A stretch of 37,169 nucleotides of DNA from Acidimicrobiia bacterium (GTDB taxonomy: Bacteria; Actinomycetota; Acidimicrobiia; Spongiisociales; ZC4RG35), in assembly GCA_025937235.1 (NCBI GenBank), contig JAICRU010000024.1:1-37169 (forward strand), in the 5' to 3' direction. Below, one piece after another: positions 7,758 through 15,735 of the stretch. Made by a program: the position numbers and the translations under genes. A model generated the notes under the pieces. It searched no databases. It worked only from the letters and a program-made list of their open reading frames with translations, and was not told the origin of the DNA. The stretch's first letter is position 1; each line of letters opens with the position of its first letter.

Positions 7758-8135
7758 TCAGGTCTCCTCGTCGGTGACCGCCCAGAGGACGTCTTTGATC
7801 GAGATGATGCCGACCACTGTCCCTCCGTCCACTACCGGGAGATGGCGGAAACCGGTGGCGAGCATCCACTCGGCCGCCTCTTCCACGTCCATCTCGGGAT
7901 GGAAGGAGTCGGGGTACTCGGTCATCCACGTGCTGATCGGCTCGATATCGAGGTCGGCGCCCTCGGCAACGGCACGCAGTAGGTCCCGCTCGGTGAAGAT
8001 CCCTTCGAGGGCCCCGTCGACCTCGACGGCGACCGACCCTACCTCCGTCGAGACCATCACCTCGGCCGCATCGCGCAGAGTGGCCTCGGGAGCGACCCAG
8101 ATCACATCTCCGGCCACCAGATCCCGGACTGTCAT
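7758..8135 (-). CDS. Two-CBS-domain protein, Hrp1-like
   Basis: This encodes a 125-residue protein consisting of two CBS domains and little else: MTVRDLVAGDVIWVAPEATL to about residue 60, then FHPEMDVEEAAEWMLATGF to the end. Each domain ends with the usual motif (LEGIFTERDLLRAV, VVGIISIKDVLWAV). CBS pairs bind adenosyl ligands and sense energy state, or act as small regulators. Size and layout match Hrp1 of M. tuberculosis, a member of the DosR regulon, although orthology is inference. GGAGG lies just upstream of the ATG with good spacing, so the start is secure. It is the first gene of the minus-strand CBS-PPOX-SRPBCC operon, and a DosR-box-like palindrome lies about 53 bases upstream of its start. 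Confidence 0.88.
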   Translation of the reverse strand: MTVRDLVAGDVIWVAPEATLRDAAEVMVSTEVGSVAVEVDGALEGIFTERDLLRAVAEGADLDIEPISTWMTEYPDSFHPEMDVEEAAEWMLATGFRHLPVVDGGTVVGIISIKDVLWAVTDEET

Positions 8136-8187
8136 GAGCAGACCTCCTTCGTCTCATTTCGATGATCGCAAGTGCGTGGAGGCCGGT

Positions 8188-8207
8188 TTAGGGCCTATTT
8201 GCCCTAA
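8188..8207. promoter_or_regulatory. DosR-box-like 20-base palindrome in a divergent promoter
   Basis: TTAGGGC at 8188-8194 and GCCCTAA at 8201-8207 are perfect inverted arms around a six-base spacer. The 20-base length and layout match the mycobacterial DosR box (TTSGGGACTWWAGTCCCSAA); I count 14 of 20 positions in agreement. It lies between the divergent CBS and multicopper oxidase genes, close to a regulator with a DosR-identical recognition helix. Regulation of both units by that regulator is inference. Confidence 0.6.
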
Positions 8208-8227
8208 TGACCCGGAGGCATCGCCAA

Positions 8228-8233
8228 TACGTT
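8228..8233 (+). promoter_or_regulatory. Candidate -10 element for the multicopper oxidase gene
   Basis: TACGTT fits the actinobacterial TANNNT pattern and ends nine bases before the ATG at 8242, which would give a leaderless or nearly leaderless transcript. The DosR-box-like palindrome would then be centred near -43, a usual place for an activator site. No TTGACA-like -35 is visible. Weak evidence on its own. Confidence 0.35.
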
Positions 8234-8241
8234 GTCGATCC

Positions 8242-9630
8242 ATGACACCTAGACGTGACGACGCGTCCGATCTGTCCCCTGCGGGCGCATTCGACAAGTT
8301 CCTCATCATCCTGGCGGTGCTCGGGGCCGCCGTCGCCGTGCTGGCGGCGGTGGTGGCCTTCCGGGGCGCACCCGCCGCTGCCCAGGAAGGAGACGAGGCC
8401 GAAACTCAGACAGTCCACTTCACCCTGAGCGAGTTCGCCATCGACGGTGTGACCGAGCTGGCGTCCGGTCCGACCGTGTTCGAGGTCATGAATGAGGGTT
8501 CCGCTGCCCACAACCTGTCACTGGAAGGTGGTCCGGCGACACCTGATCTGGCTGCCGGCGAGACAGCTTCGCTCGACGTCGGCGAGCTCAGCCCGGGCAC
8601 CTACACCATCTTCTGCAGCATCGCCGGACACCGGGAGGCGGGGATGGAAGCCCTTCTGACGGTGAGTGAGGGGGCGGCCCCACCGGCCGAGGAGAACTCG
8701 GGCGGGCATGACGGCGAGGACGCCGACTGGGCCGCTCTCGATCAGCAGATGACCGAGTCGATCATGGCCTTCCCGGCCGAGACCCAAGGTCTCGGCAACC
8801 AACCGTTGGAGCCCACCGTGCTGGCTGACGGGACGAAGGAGTTCCATCTGACCGCCACGCTCGCCGACTGGGAGGTCGAGCCGGGGAAGGTGGTGGAGGC
8901 CTGGACCTACAACGGGATGGTCCCCGCACCTCTCATCGCGGTCGAGGTGGGGGACGAGGTTCGCGTCGTGGTCGACAACCAGCTGCCCATGGGCACCGAT
9001 GTCCACTGGCACGGGGTCAAGGTGCCTAACTCGATGGACGGGGTGGCTCCCCTCACGCAGCCCCTCATCGAGTCGGGCGACACCTTCGTCTACGAATTCA
9101 CGGTCGAAGAGCCGATGGTCGCCATGTACCACGCCCACCATCACGGTCAGATGCAGGTCCCCAACGGCATGTTCGGAACCTTCATGGTCGGCGAGGTGCC
9201 GATGCCTCTCGGCCAAACGATCTCCGGTGTCGAGATCCCCGAGGATCTGGTCGTGTCCCAGGAGATCCCCATGGTCCTCAATGACGCAGGGGTGATCGGC
9301 TTCAGCCTCAACGGCAAGTCGTTTCCGGCCACCCAGCCTTACACGGGCCGGGTGGGGGACTGGATCGTCGTCCACTACTTCAACGAAGGGCTCCAGATCC
9401 ATCCGATGCACCAGCATCAGTTCCGCCAGCTCGTCTACGCCAAGGATGGTGTCCCTCTCGATCACCCCTATTGGGTGGACACCCTGAACGTCGCACCGGG
9501 TGAGCGGTATTCGGTGCTGATGCAGCTGGAGGACCCCGGGGTCTGGGTCTGGCACTGCCACATCCTCACCCATGTCGAGCGTGAGGAGGGGATGTTCGGG
9601 ATGGTGACCGCGTTCATCGTCGAGGATTAG
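8242..9630 (+). CDS. Membrane-anchored multicopper oxidase with extra N-terminal cupredoxin
   Basis: This encodes a 462-residue protein. A hydrophobic segment at residues 19-41 anchors or exports it. A plastocyanin-like domain (about 55-142) carries a type 1 copper set: H90, C125, H130 and M135. After an acidic linker come two oxidase cupredoxin domains (about 195-320 and 330-462) with the copper motifs HWHG (255-258), HAHHHG (297-302), HPMHQHQ (387-393) and HCHILTH (438-444). These supply the type 1 site and the trinuclear cluster, so this is a laccase-like oxidase rather than a NirK nitrite reductase. The usual axial Met lies ten residues after the Cys; here the first Met is at +12 (M451). 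The start ATG at 8242 is chosen because the anchor follows directly; a longer frame only covers the promoter. Substrate unknown: phenol, metal ion or electron carrier are possible. Confidence 0.88.
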   Translation: MTPRRDDASDLSPAGAFDKFLIILAVLGAAVAVLAAVVAFRGAPAAAQEGDEAETQTVHFTLSEFAIDGVTELASGPTVFEVMNEGSAAHNLSLEGGPATPDLAAGETASLDVGELSPGTYTIFCSIAGHREAGMEALLTVSEGAAPPAEENSGGHDGEDADWAALDQQMTESIMAFPAETQGLGNQPLEPTVLADGTKEFHLTATLADWEVEPGKVVEAWTYNGMVPAPLIAVEVGDEVRVVVDNQLPMGTDVHWHGVKVPNSMDGVAPLTQPLIESGDTFVYEFTVEEPMVAMYHAHHHGQMQVPNGMFGTFMVGEVPMPLGQTISGVEIPEDLVVSQEIPMVLNDAGVIGFSLNGKSFPATQPYTGRVGDWIVVHYFNEGLQIHPMHQHQFRQLVYAKDGVPLDHPYWVDTLNVAPGERYSVLMQLEDPGVWVWHCHILTHVEREEGMFGMVTAFIVED

Positions 9631-9648
9631 CTGTACCGTCCTCGGTCC

Positions 9649-10374
9649 ATGTTGCGAAAGACCGTGGCCGGAGAGCCCGTGGAGGACCTCGTCGGGCTGC
9701 TTCTGGCTGACGAACGCCGGGTCGAGGGCCGTCCCTGGGTGATGGTCAATTTCATAAGCTCGGCCGACGGCGGCACAGCCCTTCACGGCAGGTCGTCGGG
9801 CCTCGGAGACGAGGACGACAAGGCGTTGTTCCAGGCCATGAGGGTGGTTGCTGACGTGATCATGGTCGGCTCGGGCACGGTGGAGGCGGAGGACTACCGC
9901 CCAGTGACGCTCGACGACGAGCGCCGGGAGAGACGGGTTGCCGCCGGATTGTCCGAGGTGCCTCTGCTGGCGATCGTCTCGGGTCGGCTCGGCTTCGACC
10001 CCGAGGCCCGGGTGTTCTCCGATCCCGAGCACCGTCCCATGGTGATCACCGGTCCCGAGGCGGAGCCGGCCAAGTTGGCCATGCTCGGTGACTCCGCCGA
10101 TGTGGTGTTCCTCGACCAAGTGACCCCTGGGCGGATCCTCGACCGTCTCGGCGCGGTCGGGATCATCCTGTGTGAGGGTGGACCAACCCTCGTCGGCCAG
10201 TTCGTGGCCGAGCACCTGGTCGACGAGCTGAATCTGACCATCGCCCCGACCATGATCTCCGGCAGGTCGGCCCGGGTCGCACACGGGCCGGAGGCCGAGC
10301 CGCCACTCGACATGCGGCTGGACCGGGCGATGTTCGGTGATCGGTCGCTGTTTCTGCGATATTTGCGGAGCTGA
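9649..10374 (+). CDS. RibD C-terminal/DHFR-like reductase
   Basis: This encodes a 241-residue protein of the RibD C-terminal family, which adopts the dihydrofolate-reductase fold and uses NADPH. Diagnostic parts are RPWVMVNFISSADGGTA near the start, the VVADVIMVGSGTVEAEDYRP cofactor-side segment, and the late motif ILCEGGPTLVGQFVAEHLVDELNLTIAPTMI. In riboflavin synthesis the domain reduces the ribosylamino-pyrimidine intermediate. Here it stands alone, without the deaminase domain and away from other rib genes, so an assignment to riboflavin synthesis is unsafe; many actinobacterial stand-alone members have unknown substrates. It follows the multicopper oxidase gene by 18 bases and precedes the aminotransferase by 16, so the three may form one transcript. 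Confidence 0.85.
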   Translation: MLRKTVAGEPVEDLVGLLLADERRVEGRPWVMVNFISSADGGTALHGRSSGLGDEDDKALFQAMRVVADVIMVGSGTVEAEDYRPVTLDDERRERRVAAGLSEVPLLAIVSGRLGFDPEARVFSDPEHRPMVITGPEAEPAKLAMLGDSADVVFLDQVTPGRILDRLGAVGIILCEGGPTLVGQFVAEHLVDELNLTIAPTMISGRSARVAHGPEAEPPLDMRLDRAMFGDRSLFLRYLRS

Positions 10375-10390
10375 AGCCAAGGGAGGAAGG

Positions 10391-11674
10391 ATGGGAGCGC
10401 ACGCCGATCTGTACGAGAGACACAAGGCGGTGCTGCCTGGCTGGGCTCCCCTCTACTACGAGCAGCCCATAGCCCTCGTCGACGGTGACGGGCGCTGGGT
10501 CACCGATGCCGAGGGCCATCGGTATCTGGACTTCTTCGGGGGGATCCTGGTGACCATGACGGGGTACAGGGTCCCCGAGGTCGTCGAGGCCATCAAGGTC
10601 CAGGCGGACAAGATGCTCCACACGTCCACCCTCTATCTGATCGAGTCACAGATCGAGCTCGCCGAGAAGGTGGCCGAGCTGTCAGGCATCCCTGACGCCA
10701 AGGTGTTCTTCACCAATTCCGGGACCGAGGCCAACGACGCGGCCTTGATGCTGGCGACGACCTATCGGCGCTCGAACCAGGTCCTGGCGATCAGAGGCAG
10801 CTATCACGGTAAGTCGCACTCGGCCATCGCAGTGACCGGACAGAAGGCATGGTCGGGGACCAGCTTCTCCCCGTTCCAGGTGACCTACGTCCATGGTGGT
10901 TACAAACTCCGGAGCCCATTCGGCCATCTACCCGATGACGAGTTCATCGCCGCCTGTGTGGCCGATCTGCGCGACCTGCTCGGGGTTGCCGCCGCCGGAA
11001 GCCCGGCGGTGATGATCGCCGAGCCGATCCAGGGCGTGGGTGGGTTCGTCACCCCTCCGGACGGCTTCTTCAGGGCGATGAAGGAGGTGCTCGAAGAGAA
11101 CGGGATCCTGTTCATCGCCGATGAGGTCCAGACCGGCTGGGGTCGGACCGGTGAGCATTTCTGGGGCTACCAGGCCCATGACATCGTGCCCGATCTGCTC
11201 ACCTTCGCCAAGGGAATCGGAAATGGGCTGAGCATCGGGGGGGTGGTGGCGCCGGCCGAGATCATGGATTCCTACCCGGCACTCGGCATCTCGACATTTG
11301 GGGGCAATCCCCTTGCGACCGCCGGCGCCCTGGCGAATCTCGAGTACCTCCTCGACAACGATCTCCAGACCAACGCCCTCAAGGTGGGCAACCGCCTCAT
11401 GCAGAACCTGGTGCCATTGTCCGATGAGCTGGAGGTCATCGGCGAGGTGCGAGGCAAGGGACTGATGATCGGTCTCGAGCTGGTGAAGGGCGACGGGTCG
11501 CCGTCACCGGAGGCCGCGGCGTTGGTGCTGGAGGCAGCCCGCGAGGAAGGGCTGCTCATCGGCAAGGGCGGCCTGTATGGGAACGCGCTCCGTCTCGCCC
11601 CGCCACTCTCGATCACCGAGCAGGAAGCAGACGAGGGCTTCGCCCGACTGGAGCGGGCCCTCCGCAAGGCCTAG
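10391..11674 (+). CDS. Class III PLP-dependent aminotransferase, AGXT2-like
   Basis: This encodes a 427-residue aminotransferase. The start ATG at 10391 is supported by GGAGG at 10382-10386. Class III features are FFTNSGTEANDAALMLA (phosphate-cup region), GSYHGKSHSA, the cofactor Asp in LFIADEVQTGWGRTG, and the Schiff-base Lys near residue 274 in LLTFAKGIGNG. STFGGNPLATAGAL matches alanine-glyoxylate aminotransferase 2-like and 4-aminobutyrate/beta-alanine:pyruvate enzymes. The amino donor could be beta-alanine, 4-aminobutyrate, ornithine or dimethylarginine-like compounds; motifs do not decide. It is the last gene of the oxidase-reductase-aminotransferase series. Downstream lies a C/G-run hairpin array that probably ends transcription before the convergent sigma factor gene. 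Confidence 0.87.
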   Translation: MGAHADLYERHKAVLPGWAPLYYEQPIALVDGDGRWVTDAEGHRYLDFFGGILVTMTGYRVPEVVEAIKVQADKMLHTSTLYLIESQIELAEKVAELSGIPDAKVFFTNSGTEANDAALMLATTYRRSNQVLAIRGSYHGKSHSAIAVTGQKAWSGTSFSPFQVTYVHGGYKLRSPFGHLPDDEFIAACVADLRDLLGVAAAGSPAVMIAEPIQGVGGFVTPPDGFFRAMKEVLEENGILFIADEVQTGWGRTGEHFWGYQAHDIVPDLLTFAKGIGNGLSIGGVVAPAEIMDSYPALGISTFGGNPLATAGALANLEYLLDNDLQTNALKVGNRLMQNLVPLSDELEVIGEVRGKGLMIGLELVKGDGSPSPEAAALVLEAAREEGLLIGKGGLYGNALRLAPPLSITEQEADEGFARLERALRKA

Positions 11675-11693
11675 AGCCCCAGGACGAAAGACG

Positions 11694-11731
11694 CCCCCCG
11701 ATGGGGGAGTTCCCCCAAGGGGCTATCCCCC
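11694..11731. terminator. Alternating C-run/G-run hairpin array between convergent genes
   Basis: C runs at 11694-11699, 11712-11716 and 11727-11731 alternate with G runs at 11703-11707 and 11719-11722. Each G run can pair with either neighbour, so several mutually exclusive hairpins are possible on both strands. It lies between the convergent aminotransferase and sigma factor genes, which suits a bidirectional terminator. No T tract follows, so Rho-independent action is uncertain. Confidence 0.5.
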
Positions 11732-11838
11732 ATGTCAAGTGCCGGGTCGTCGACGCAGAATCGTTGAATAGGTGACACTGGCAAGAGGAGAACGCTGATG
11801 GGTTGCGTCGGTATCGAGCCGCTCGTCCCGGTCCTTCG

Positions 11839-12789
11839 CTAGAGCAGGGCCTGGAGATCGATGTCGCAACTGGGGTGACGTAGCTTCGCCAACCCTCTTG
11901 CCTCGATCTGACGGACCCGCTCCCGGGTCGAATTGATGACCTTGCCCACATCGGACAGGGTCCACGGTTCGTCTCCATCGAGGCCGAAGCGAAGCCACAG
12001 GACCTGCTGCTCCTCGGGATCGAGGATCTGCAGGGCCTTGATCAACCGATCCCGGCGCCACGCAGCGGCGGCACGCGCCTCGGGATCGACTGCGGTGGCG
12101 TCCTCGACGAAGTCCTGGAGAGAGGCATCCCCGTCTTCCCCAACCGGACGGTCGAGCGACACGGTCTCTGCTGGAGCCTCCAAGGCGGCCAGGACACGCT
12201 CGGTATCGAGCCCCGAAGCCTCGGAGATCTCTTCCAGGGTCGGGGCGCGGTGGTACTTGTCGTGCAGGCTCTGTCGTGTGTCCTGCACGGTGCGAACCAC
12301 GTCGACCATGTGCACGGGGAGTCGGATGGTCTTTCCGTTGTTGCCCAACCCGCGGGTGATGGCCTGACGGATCCACCAGGTGGCATAGGTGGAGAACTTG
12401 AAACCCTTGCGCCAGTCGAACTTCTCCACGGCCCTGATCAGACCGAGGTTGCCCTCCTGGATCAGGTCGAGGAGATCGAGCCCTCTTCCCGTGTATCTCT
12501 TGGCGATCGAGATCACCAAACGGAGATTGGAGCGGATGAAGGTCATCTTGGCCTCGTCGCCTTCAGCGACCAGACGCATCAGCTTGGCTCGGTCCGCCTT
12601 CTCGTAGTCACCTGATTCCAGCGTGGCCTTGGCCTTCTTGCCCAACTCCATGGCCCGGGAGAGGTGGACTTCGTCTTCGGCGGTGAGCAGGAGGTGGGCT
12701 GAGACTTCGTCGAGGTACAGACCGACGGTGTCGGCCGGGCTGGAGCCCCGCTCGGGCCTGGCGTCTTTGGCTCGTATGGCCTTCCCCAA
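11839..12789 (-). CDS. RNA polymerase sigma-70 factor, SigA/SigB-like
   Basis: This encodes a sigma-70 factor of about 316 residues with regions 1.2 to 4 and no long region 1.1, so it is a primary or group 2 type rather than ECF. Region 1.2 is DTVGLYLDEVSAHLLLTAED. Region 2 has NLRLVISIAKRYTGRGLDLL, DLIQEGNLGLIRAVEKFDW and FSTYATWWIRQAITRG (core binding, -10 recognition). Region 3 contains RLPVHMVDVV, and region 4 has TLSDVGKVINSTRERVRQIE (-35 recognition). The start is placed at TTG 12789 because GGAGG at 12797-12801 precedes it by seven bases; a TTG at 12807 in the same frame is too near the likely transcription start. It stands alone, convergent with the aminotransferase and divergent from the DUF4015 gene. 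Whether it is the housekeeping factor cannot be decided from this window. Confidence 0.9.
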   Translation of the reverse strand: MGKAIRAKDARPERGSSPADTVGLYLDEVSAHLLLTAEDEVHLSRAMELGKKAKATLESGDYEKADRAKLMRLVAEGDEAKMTFIRSNLRLVISIAKRYTGRGLDLLDLIQEGNLGLIRAVEKFDWRKGFKFSTYATWWIRQAITRGLGNNGKTIRLPVHMVDVVRTVQDTRQSLHDKYHRAPTLEEISEASGLDTERVLAALEAPAETVSLDRPVGEDGDASLQDFVEDATAVDPEARAAAAWRRDRLIKALQILDPEEQQVLWLRFGLDGDEPWTLSDVGKVINSTRERVRQIEARGLAKLRHPSCDIDLQALL

Positions 12790-12818
12790 ATCCGGCCCTC
12801 CTGTCAAACCCCTGTGGA

Positions 12819-12847
12819 AAACTAACCAACCTGGCTGAATGTGGCAA
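12819..12847 (-). promoter_or_regulatory. Candidate promoter of the sigma factor gene
   Basis: On the minus strand TTGCCA (12847-12842) is followed after 17 bases by TAGTTT (12824-12819). The predicted transcription start near 12812 leaves a leader of about 20 bases holding the GGAGG at 12797-12801. The -10 match is modest. Confidence 0.35.
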
Positions 12848-12894
12848 ACGGTTTTCAGTCCTAGGTAGGTCCACCAAGTACTCTCTGCCGCTCA

Positions 12895-14358
12895 GTGGCG
12901 CGTCGTACGCAGTTTCGATTGCTGGTGGCGCTCACCATCGTTTGGGCATTGTGGGCAGGCTGGTCGCTGCTCGGGCGTGCCACCCCCTACACCATCAGGG
13001 TCCTGGACGACGCCGGTGCCCCCATCCCGGCCGCTTCCATCGACGTCGAGCAGAGCCAGGTGGGGACCACCGCTGAGGACGGGACCATAGAAATGGAGGG
13101 GAGCCGCTCGGCCACGGTCCTCGAGGTGAGCGCAGCAGGGCATGTGGCGAAGACCGTCACCATCTCCGAGCGCCCCGAAGGCGTCGTCGACGTGGTTCTC
13201 AAGGCGAGGATCCTCCGGGGCCGGGTGGTCGATCCCAAAGGGACCCCGGTCGAATCCGCGCTCGTGGTCGCCGGCCCCGCCTCCGGCACGACCGACGAGG
13301 AGGGCAAGATCAGCCTCAGGGGGGCGGAGCCTGGCCCGGTGGAGGTGACCCGGCCGGCATGGCTCCCGACCGGTTTCGAGTGGGACGGCGGGGTGGGGGA
13401 GACCGTGGTCGAAATCACGCCATTCATCGCCCGGGCGGTCCATATCGCGGGCGAGGCGGCCGAAGACGACCTCGATCGGTTCTTCGACATGGCCGCCACC
13501 ACAGAGCTGAACGCACTGATGCTCGACCTCAAGGACGAGACCGGTCTCGTCTGGTACAACACTGCCGACCCAACCGCCACGGAGGTCGGCGCGGTGCGAA
13601 ATGCATTCGACCTCGCCGAGGTGGCGGAGCGAGCCGAAAAGGCCGATCTCTATCTGATAGGCCGGATCGTGGTCTTCAACGACCCGACGGCCGCCTTGGC
13701 CAAGCCAGACATGGCGGTCTGGGACACCGCGACCGATCAGCCCTACGTCTCCCGTGGTCAATATTTCCTCGATCCGACCGATCCGGCGGCACGGGCGTAC
13801 GGGCTCGCACTGGCCCAGGAGGCGTGCTCCCTGGGGGTGGACGAGGTCCAGTTCGATTACATCAGGTTCCCGGACGCCCGGACCGACACGGCCACATTCG
13901 ATGGAGGCATCGAGTTGGAGACCAGGACGAGCACCATCATCAGCTTCCTCGAGGAGGCGGTGGCCTTGCTCCACCCGATGGGCTGCGCGGTCGCCGCCGA
14001 TGTCTTCGGCTTCACCACCGCTCCCGGAGTGGACGACGGCGGTATCGGACAGCGCTGGGAGGAGGTGACCGGTGTCGTCGACGTCGCCTCGCCGATGGTG
14101 TACCCATCCCACTACGACACCGGTTGGTACGGGTTCGAGGAGCCCAACGACCACCCTGGGCCGATGATCACCAATGCGCTGGAAGATGGGATGGCCCGTC
14201 TCGCCCGCAACGTGGTCGTCCGACCGTGGCTTCAGGACTTCGGCTACACCCCCGAGCAGGTGAGAGCTCAGATCGAAGTGGCCGAGGAATACGGGCTCGG
14301 TTGGATGTTGTGGAATGCGGCGTCGGACGTCACGGTGGACGCCCTACAGGTGGAGTAG
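12895..14358 (+). CDS. DUF4015-type putative glycoside hydrolase, membrane anchored
   Basis: This encodes a 487-residue protein starting at GTG 12895. Residues 8-26 form a signal anchor (LLVALTIVWALWAGWSLL). Two short beta-sandwich repeats follow, like carboxypeptidase-regulatory or Ig-type modules (DDAGAPIPAASIDVEQSQVG; RVVDPKGTPVESALVVAGPA). From about residue 180 comes a TIM-barrel domain of the DUF4015 putative glycoside hydrolase family: MLDLKDETGLVWY, VDEVQFDYIRFPD, AADVFGF, VASPMVYPSHY and WLQDFGY are the typical strand ends, with acidic residues that could be catalytic. It probably acts outside the membrane on a polysaccharide, perhaps cell-wall or exopolysaccharide; no substrate is established for this family. 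It is divergent from the sigma gene. Its stop is about 65 bases before the sufD operator. Confidence 0.8.
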   Translation: MARRTQFRLLVALTIVWALWAGWSLLGRATPYTIRVLDDAGAPIPAASIDVEQSQVGTTAEDGTIEMEGSRSATVLEVSAAGHVAKTVTISERPEGVVDVVLKARILRGRVVDPKGTPVESALVVAGPASGTTDEEGKISLRGAEPGPVEVTRPAWLPTGFEWDGGVGETVVEITPFIARAVHIAGEAAEDDLDRFFDMAATTELNALMLDLKDETGLVWYNTADPTATEVGAVRNAFDLAEVAERAEKADLYLIGRIVVFNDPTAALAKPDMAVWDTATDQPYVSRGQYFLDPTDPAARAYGLALAQEACSLGVDEVQFDYIRFPDARTDTATFDGGIELETRTSTIISFLEEAVALLHPMGCAVAADVFGFTTAPGVDDGGIGQRWEEVTGVVDVASPMVYPSHYDTGWYGFEEPNDHPGPMITNALEDGMARLARNVVVRPWLQDFGYTPEQVRAQIEVAEEYGLGWMLWNAASDVTVDALQVE

Positions 14359-14423
14359 GTCTTCCTGCTATCCCCTCCGGCATCGTCGGCACCCGCAGAA
14401 GAGGGGAGAAAGCGGCATTCGCA

Positions 14424-14448
14424 CTATGGCCATAGGTGAAATAGCATT
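14424..14448 (+). promoter_or_regulatory. suf promoter/operator, copy 1
   Basis: CTATGGCCATAG (14424-14435) is a perfect 12-base palindrome, followed after three bases by AAATAGCATT (14439-14448). TAGCAT fits a TANNNT -10 element, so the palindrome lies in the -35/-10 spacer, where a repressor would block polymerase. The same arrangement with the same spacing precedes the minus-strand sufC gene (23365-23389). The binding protein is unknown; a SufR- or Rrf2-type Fe-S regulator is a reasonable guess. Confidence 0.65.
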
Positions 14449-14472
14449 CGATGGACCCGTTCGGAGCATTGT

Positions 14473-15735
14473 TTGACCGCGTTCGACCAACAGCACCTGT
14501 CCCAGATCACCGCCTCGACCCCCGCCTGGCGCCGTTCGGAGATGGAGGCGGCATACCGGGTGTTCACCGCTCTGGATGAGCCAACCGGCGCCGCGGAGGA
14601 CTGGCGCTACGTCCAATTCGACCACACATTCTCCGAGCTGGAGCCTGTGGCAGAGGCGGGCGCCCCCCTCGAGCCGGGGCCCTTCGTGGCGTCGCTGACA
14701 GAGCGATCCGGGCATGTCCTCATCGTGGACGGCCGAATCCTCGAACATGAGTCAGAGGTGGCCAGGGTGCGGCGGCTCAACGACCTCGACGTCGATCCGG
14801 GATTCCCCGCACTCGTCCCGGTGGACCACAACAAGCTGACCGCGGCCCATGCCGCCTTTTCGACCGATGGCGTCTCGGTCGAGGTCGAGCCCGGGGCTGT
14901 GATGGACACACCGTTGGTCGTCGAGGTGCAAGCCACCATCCCGGGCACCGTCTCTTTCCCGCACGTGCGCGTTCGGATCGGTGACGACGCCGAGGGCAGC
15001 GTCCTGGTGGCCTACCGCTCCGCCGATGGGGCCAGGCTGTTGATGGTCCCCAGAATCGATCTCGAGGTGGGGGATGGCGGGCGCCTGCGCTTCCTGTCCG
15101 TCCAGAGCATCGACCACGCCGCGACCGCGGTGGTGCACCAAAGGGCGACCCTGGGCCGGGATTCCACTTCACGAATCGGCGAGATCGGGCTGGGTGGCCG
15201 TCTGGGGCGTCTCGATCTCGGGGTGAGCCTCGTTGGTGACGGGTCTTCCTCTGAGGTCGTCGGCCTCTACTTCGGGGAAGGCGACCAGACCCTCGACTAC
15301 CGGATGGTCATCGACCACCAGGGGAGGAGCACCACCTCCGACGTGTTCCTGAAGGGAGCGGTGGAGGACGACGCACAGAGCGTTTTCACCGGTCTGCTGA
15401 GGATCGAGAAGGATGCGGCCCGGACGTCGACCTTCGAGACCAATCGCAACCTGGTCCTCTCCGAGAATGCGAAGGCCCACTCGGTGCCAAACCTCGAGAT
15501 CCTCTGCAACGATGTGATCTGCGGGCATGCCTCATCGGTAGGGCCGCTGGAGCCCGAGCACCTCTACTACCTGAGGAGCCGCGGCCTGACCGTGGAGCGT
15601 GCGGAGCGCCTGCTGATCCGTGGCTTCTTCCAGGAGGTGATCGACCGGTTGCCCATTCGAGGGCTGGAGGAACCGGTCTCCGATGAAGTGTTCCGCAGGT
15701 TCGTCACCGCCCAAGCGGAAGGGAGGGTGGCGTGA
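14473..15735 (+). CDS. sufD: Fe-S cluster scaffold protein SufD (SufB/SufD family)
   Basis: This encodes a 420-residue member of the SufB/SufD family, which forms the right-handed beta-helix scaffold of the SufBCD complex. The C-terminal region reads CNDVICGHASSVGPLEPEHL then YYLRSRGL, the family's best conserved stretch, with the His of CGH near residue 352 at the SufD metal position. Length and motif favour SufD over SufB. The start is TTG 14473, with GGAG at 14463-14466. It is the first gene of an arm that continues, with overlapping GTGA junctions, into the Rieske ferredoxin and sufC. No second SufB/SufD gene occurs in this window, so a SufB partner must be elsewhere, or this protein works as a homodimer. 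The composite suf operator lies just upstream. Confidence 0.88.
   Translation: MTAFDQQHLSQITASTPAWRRSEMEAAYRVFTALDEPTGAAEDWRYVQFDHTFSELEPVAEAGAPLEPGPFVASLTERSGHVLIVDGRILEHESEVARVRRLNDLDVDPGFPALVPVDHNKLTAAHAAFSTDGVSVEVEPGAVMDTPLVVEVQATIPGTVSFPHVRVRIGDDAEGSVLVAYRSADGARLLMVPRIDLEVGDGGRLRFLSVQSIDHAATAVVHQRATLGRDSTSRIGEIGLGGRLGRLDLGVSLVGDGSSSEVVGLYFGEGDQTLDYRMVIDHQGRSTTSDVFLKGAVEDDAQSVFTGLLRIEKDAARTSTFETNRNLVLSENAKAHSVPNLEILCNDVICGHASSVGPLEPEHLYYLRSRGLTVERAERLLIRGFFQEVIDRLPIRGLEEPVSDEVFRRFVTAQAEGRVA

Noticed and set aside
8242-9630. NirK-type copper nitrite reductase
   Set aside because: The HCH motif and HAH/HPxHxH sets supply a trinuclear cluster, as in laccase-like oxidases; the NirK-type C-A-P-P-G-M segment is missing.
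8518-10425. A 635-codon minus-strand open frame
   Set aside because: It is antisense to the multicopper oxidase and RibD-like genes. Its His/Asp/Val-rich translation is the usual shadow of high-GC coding sequence.
12892-14154. A 420-codon minus-strand open frame
   Set aside because: It is antisense to the DUF4015 gene, which has a signal anchor and recognisable barrel motifs.
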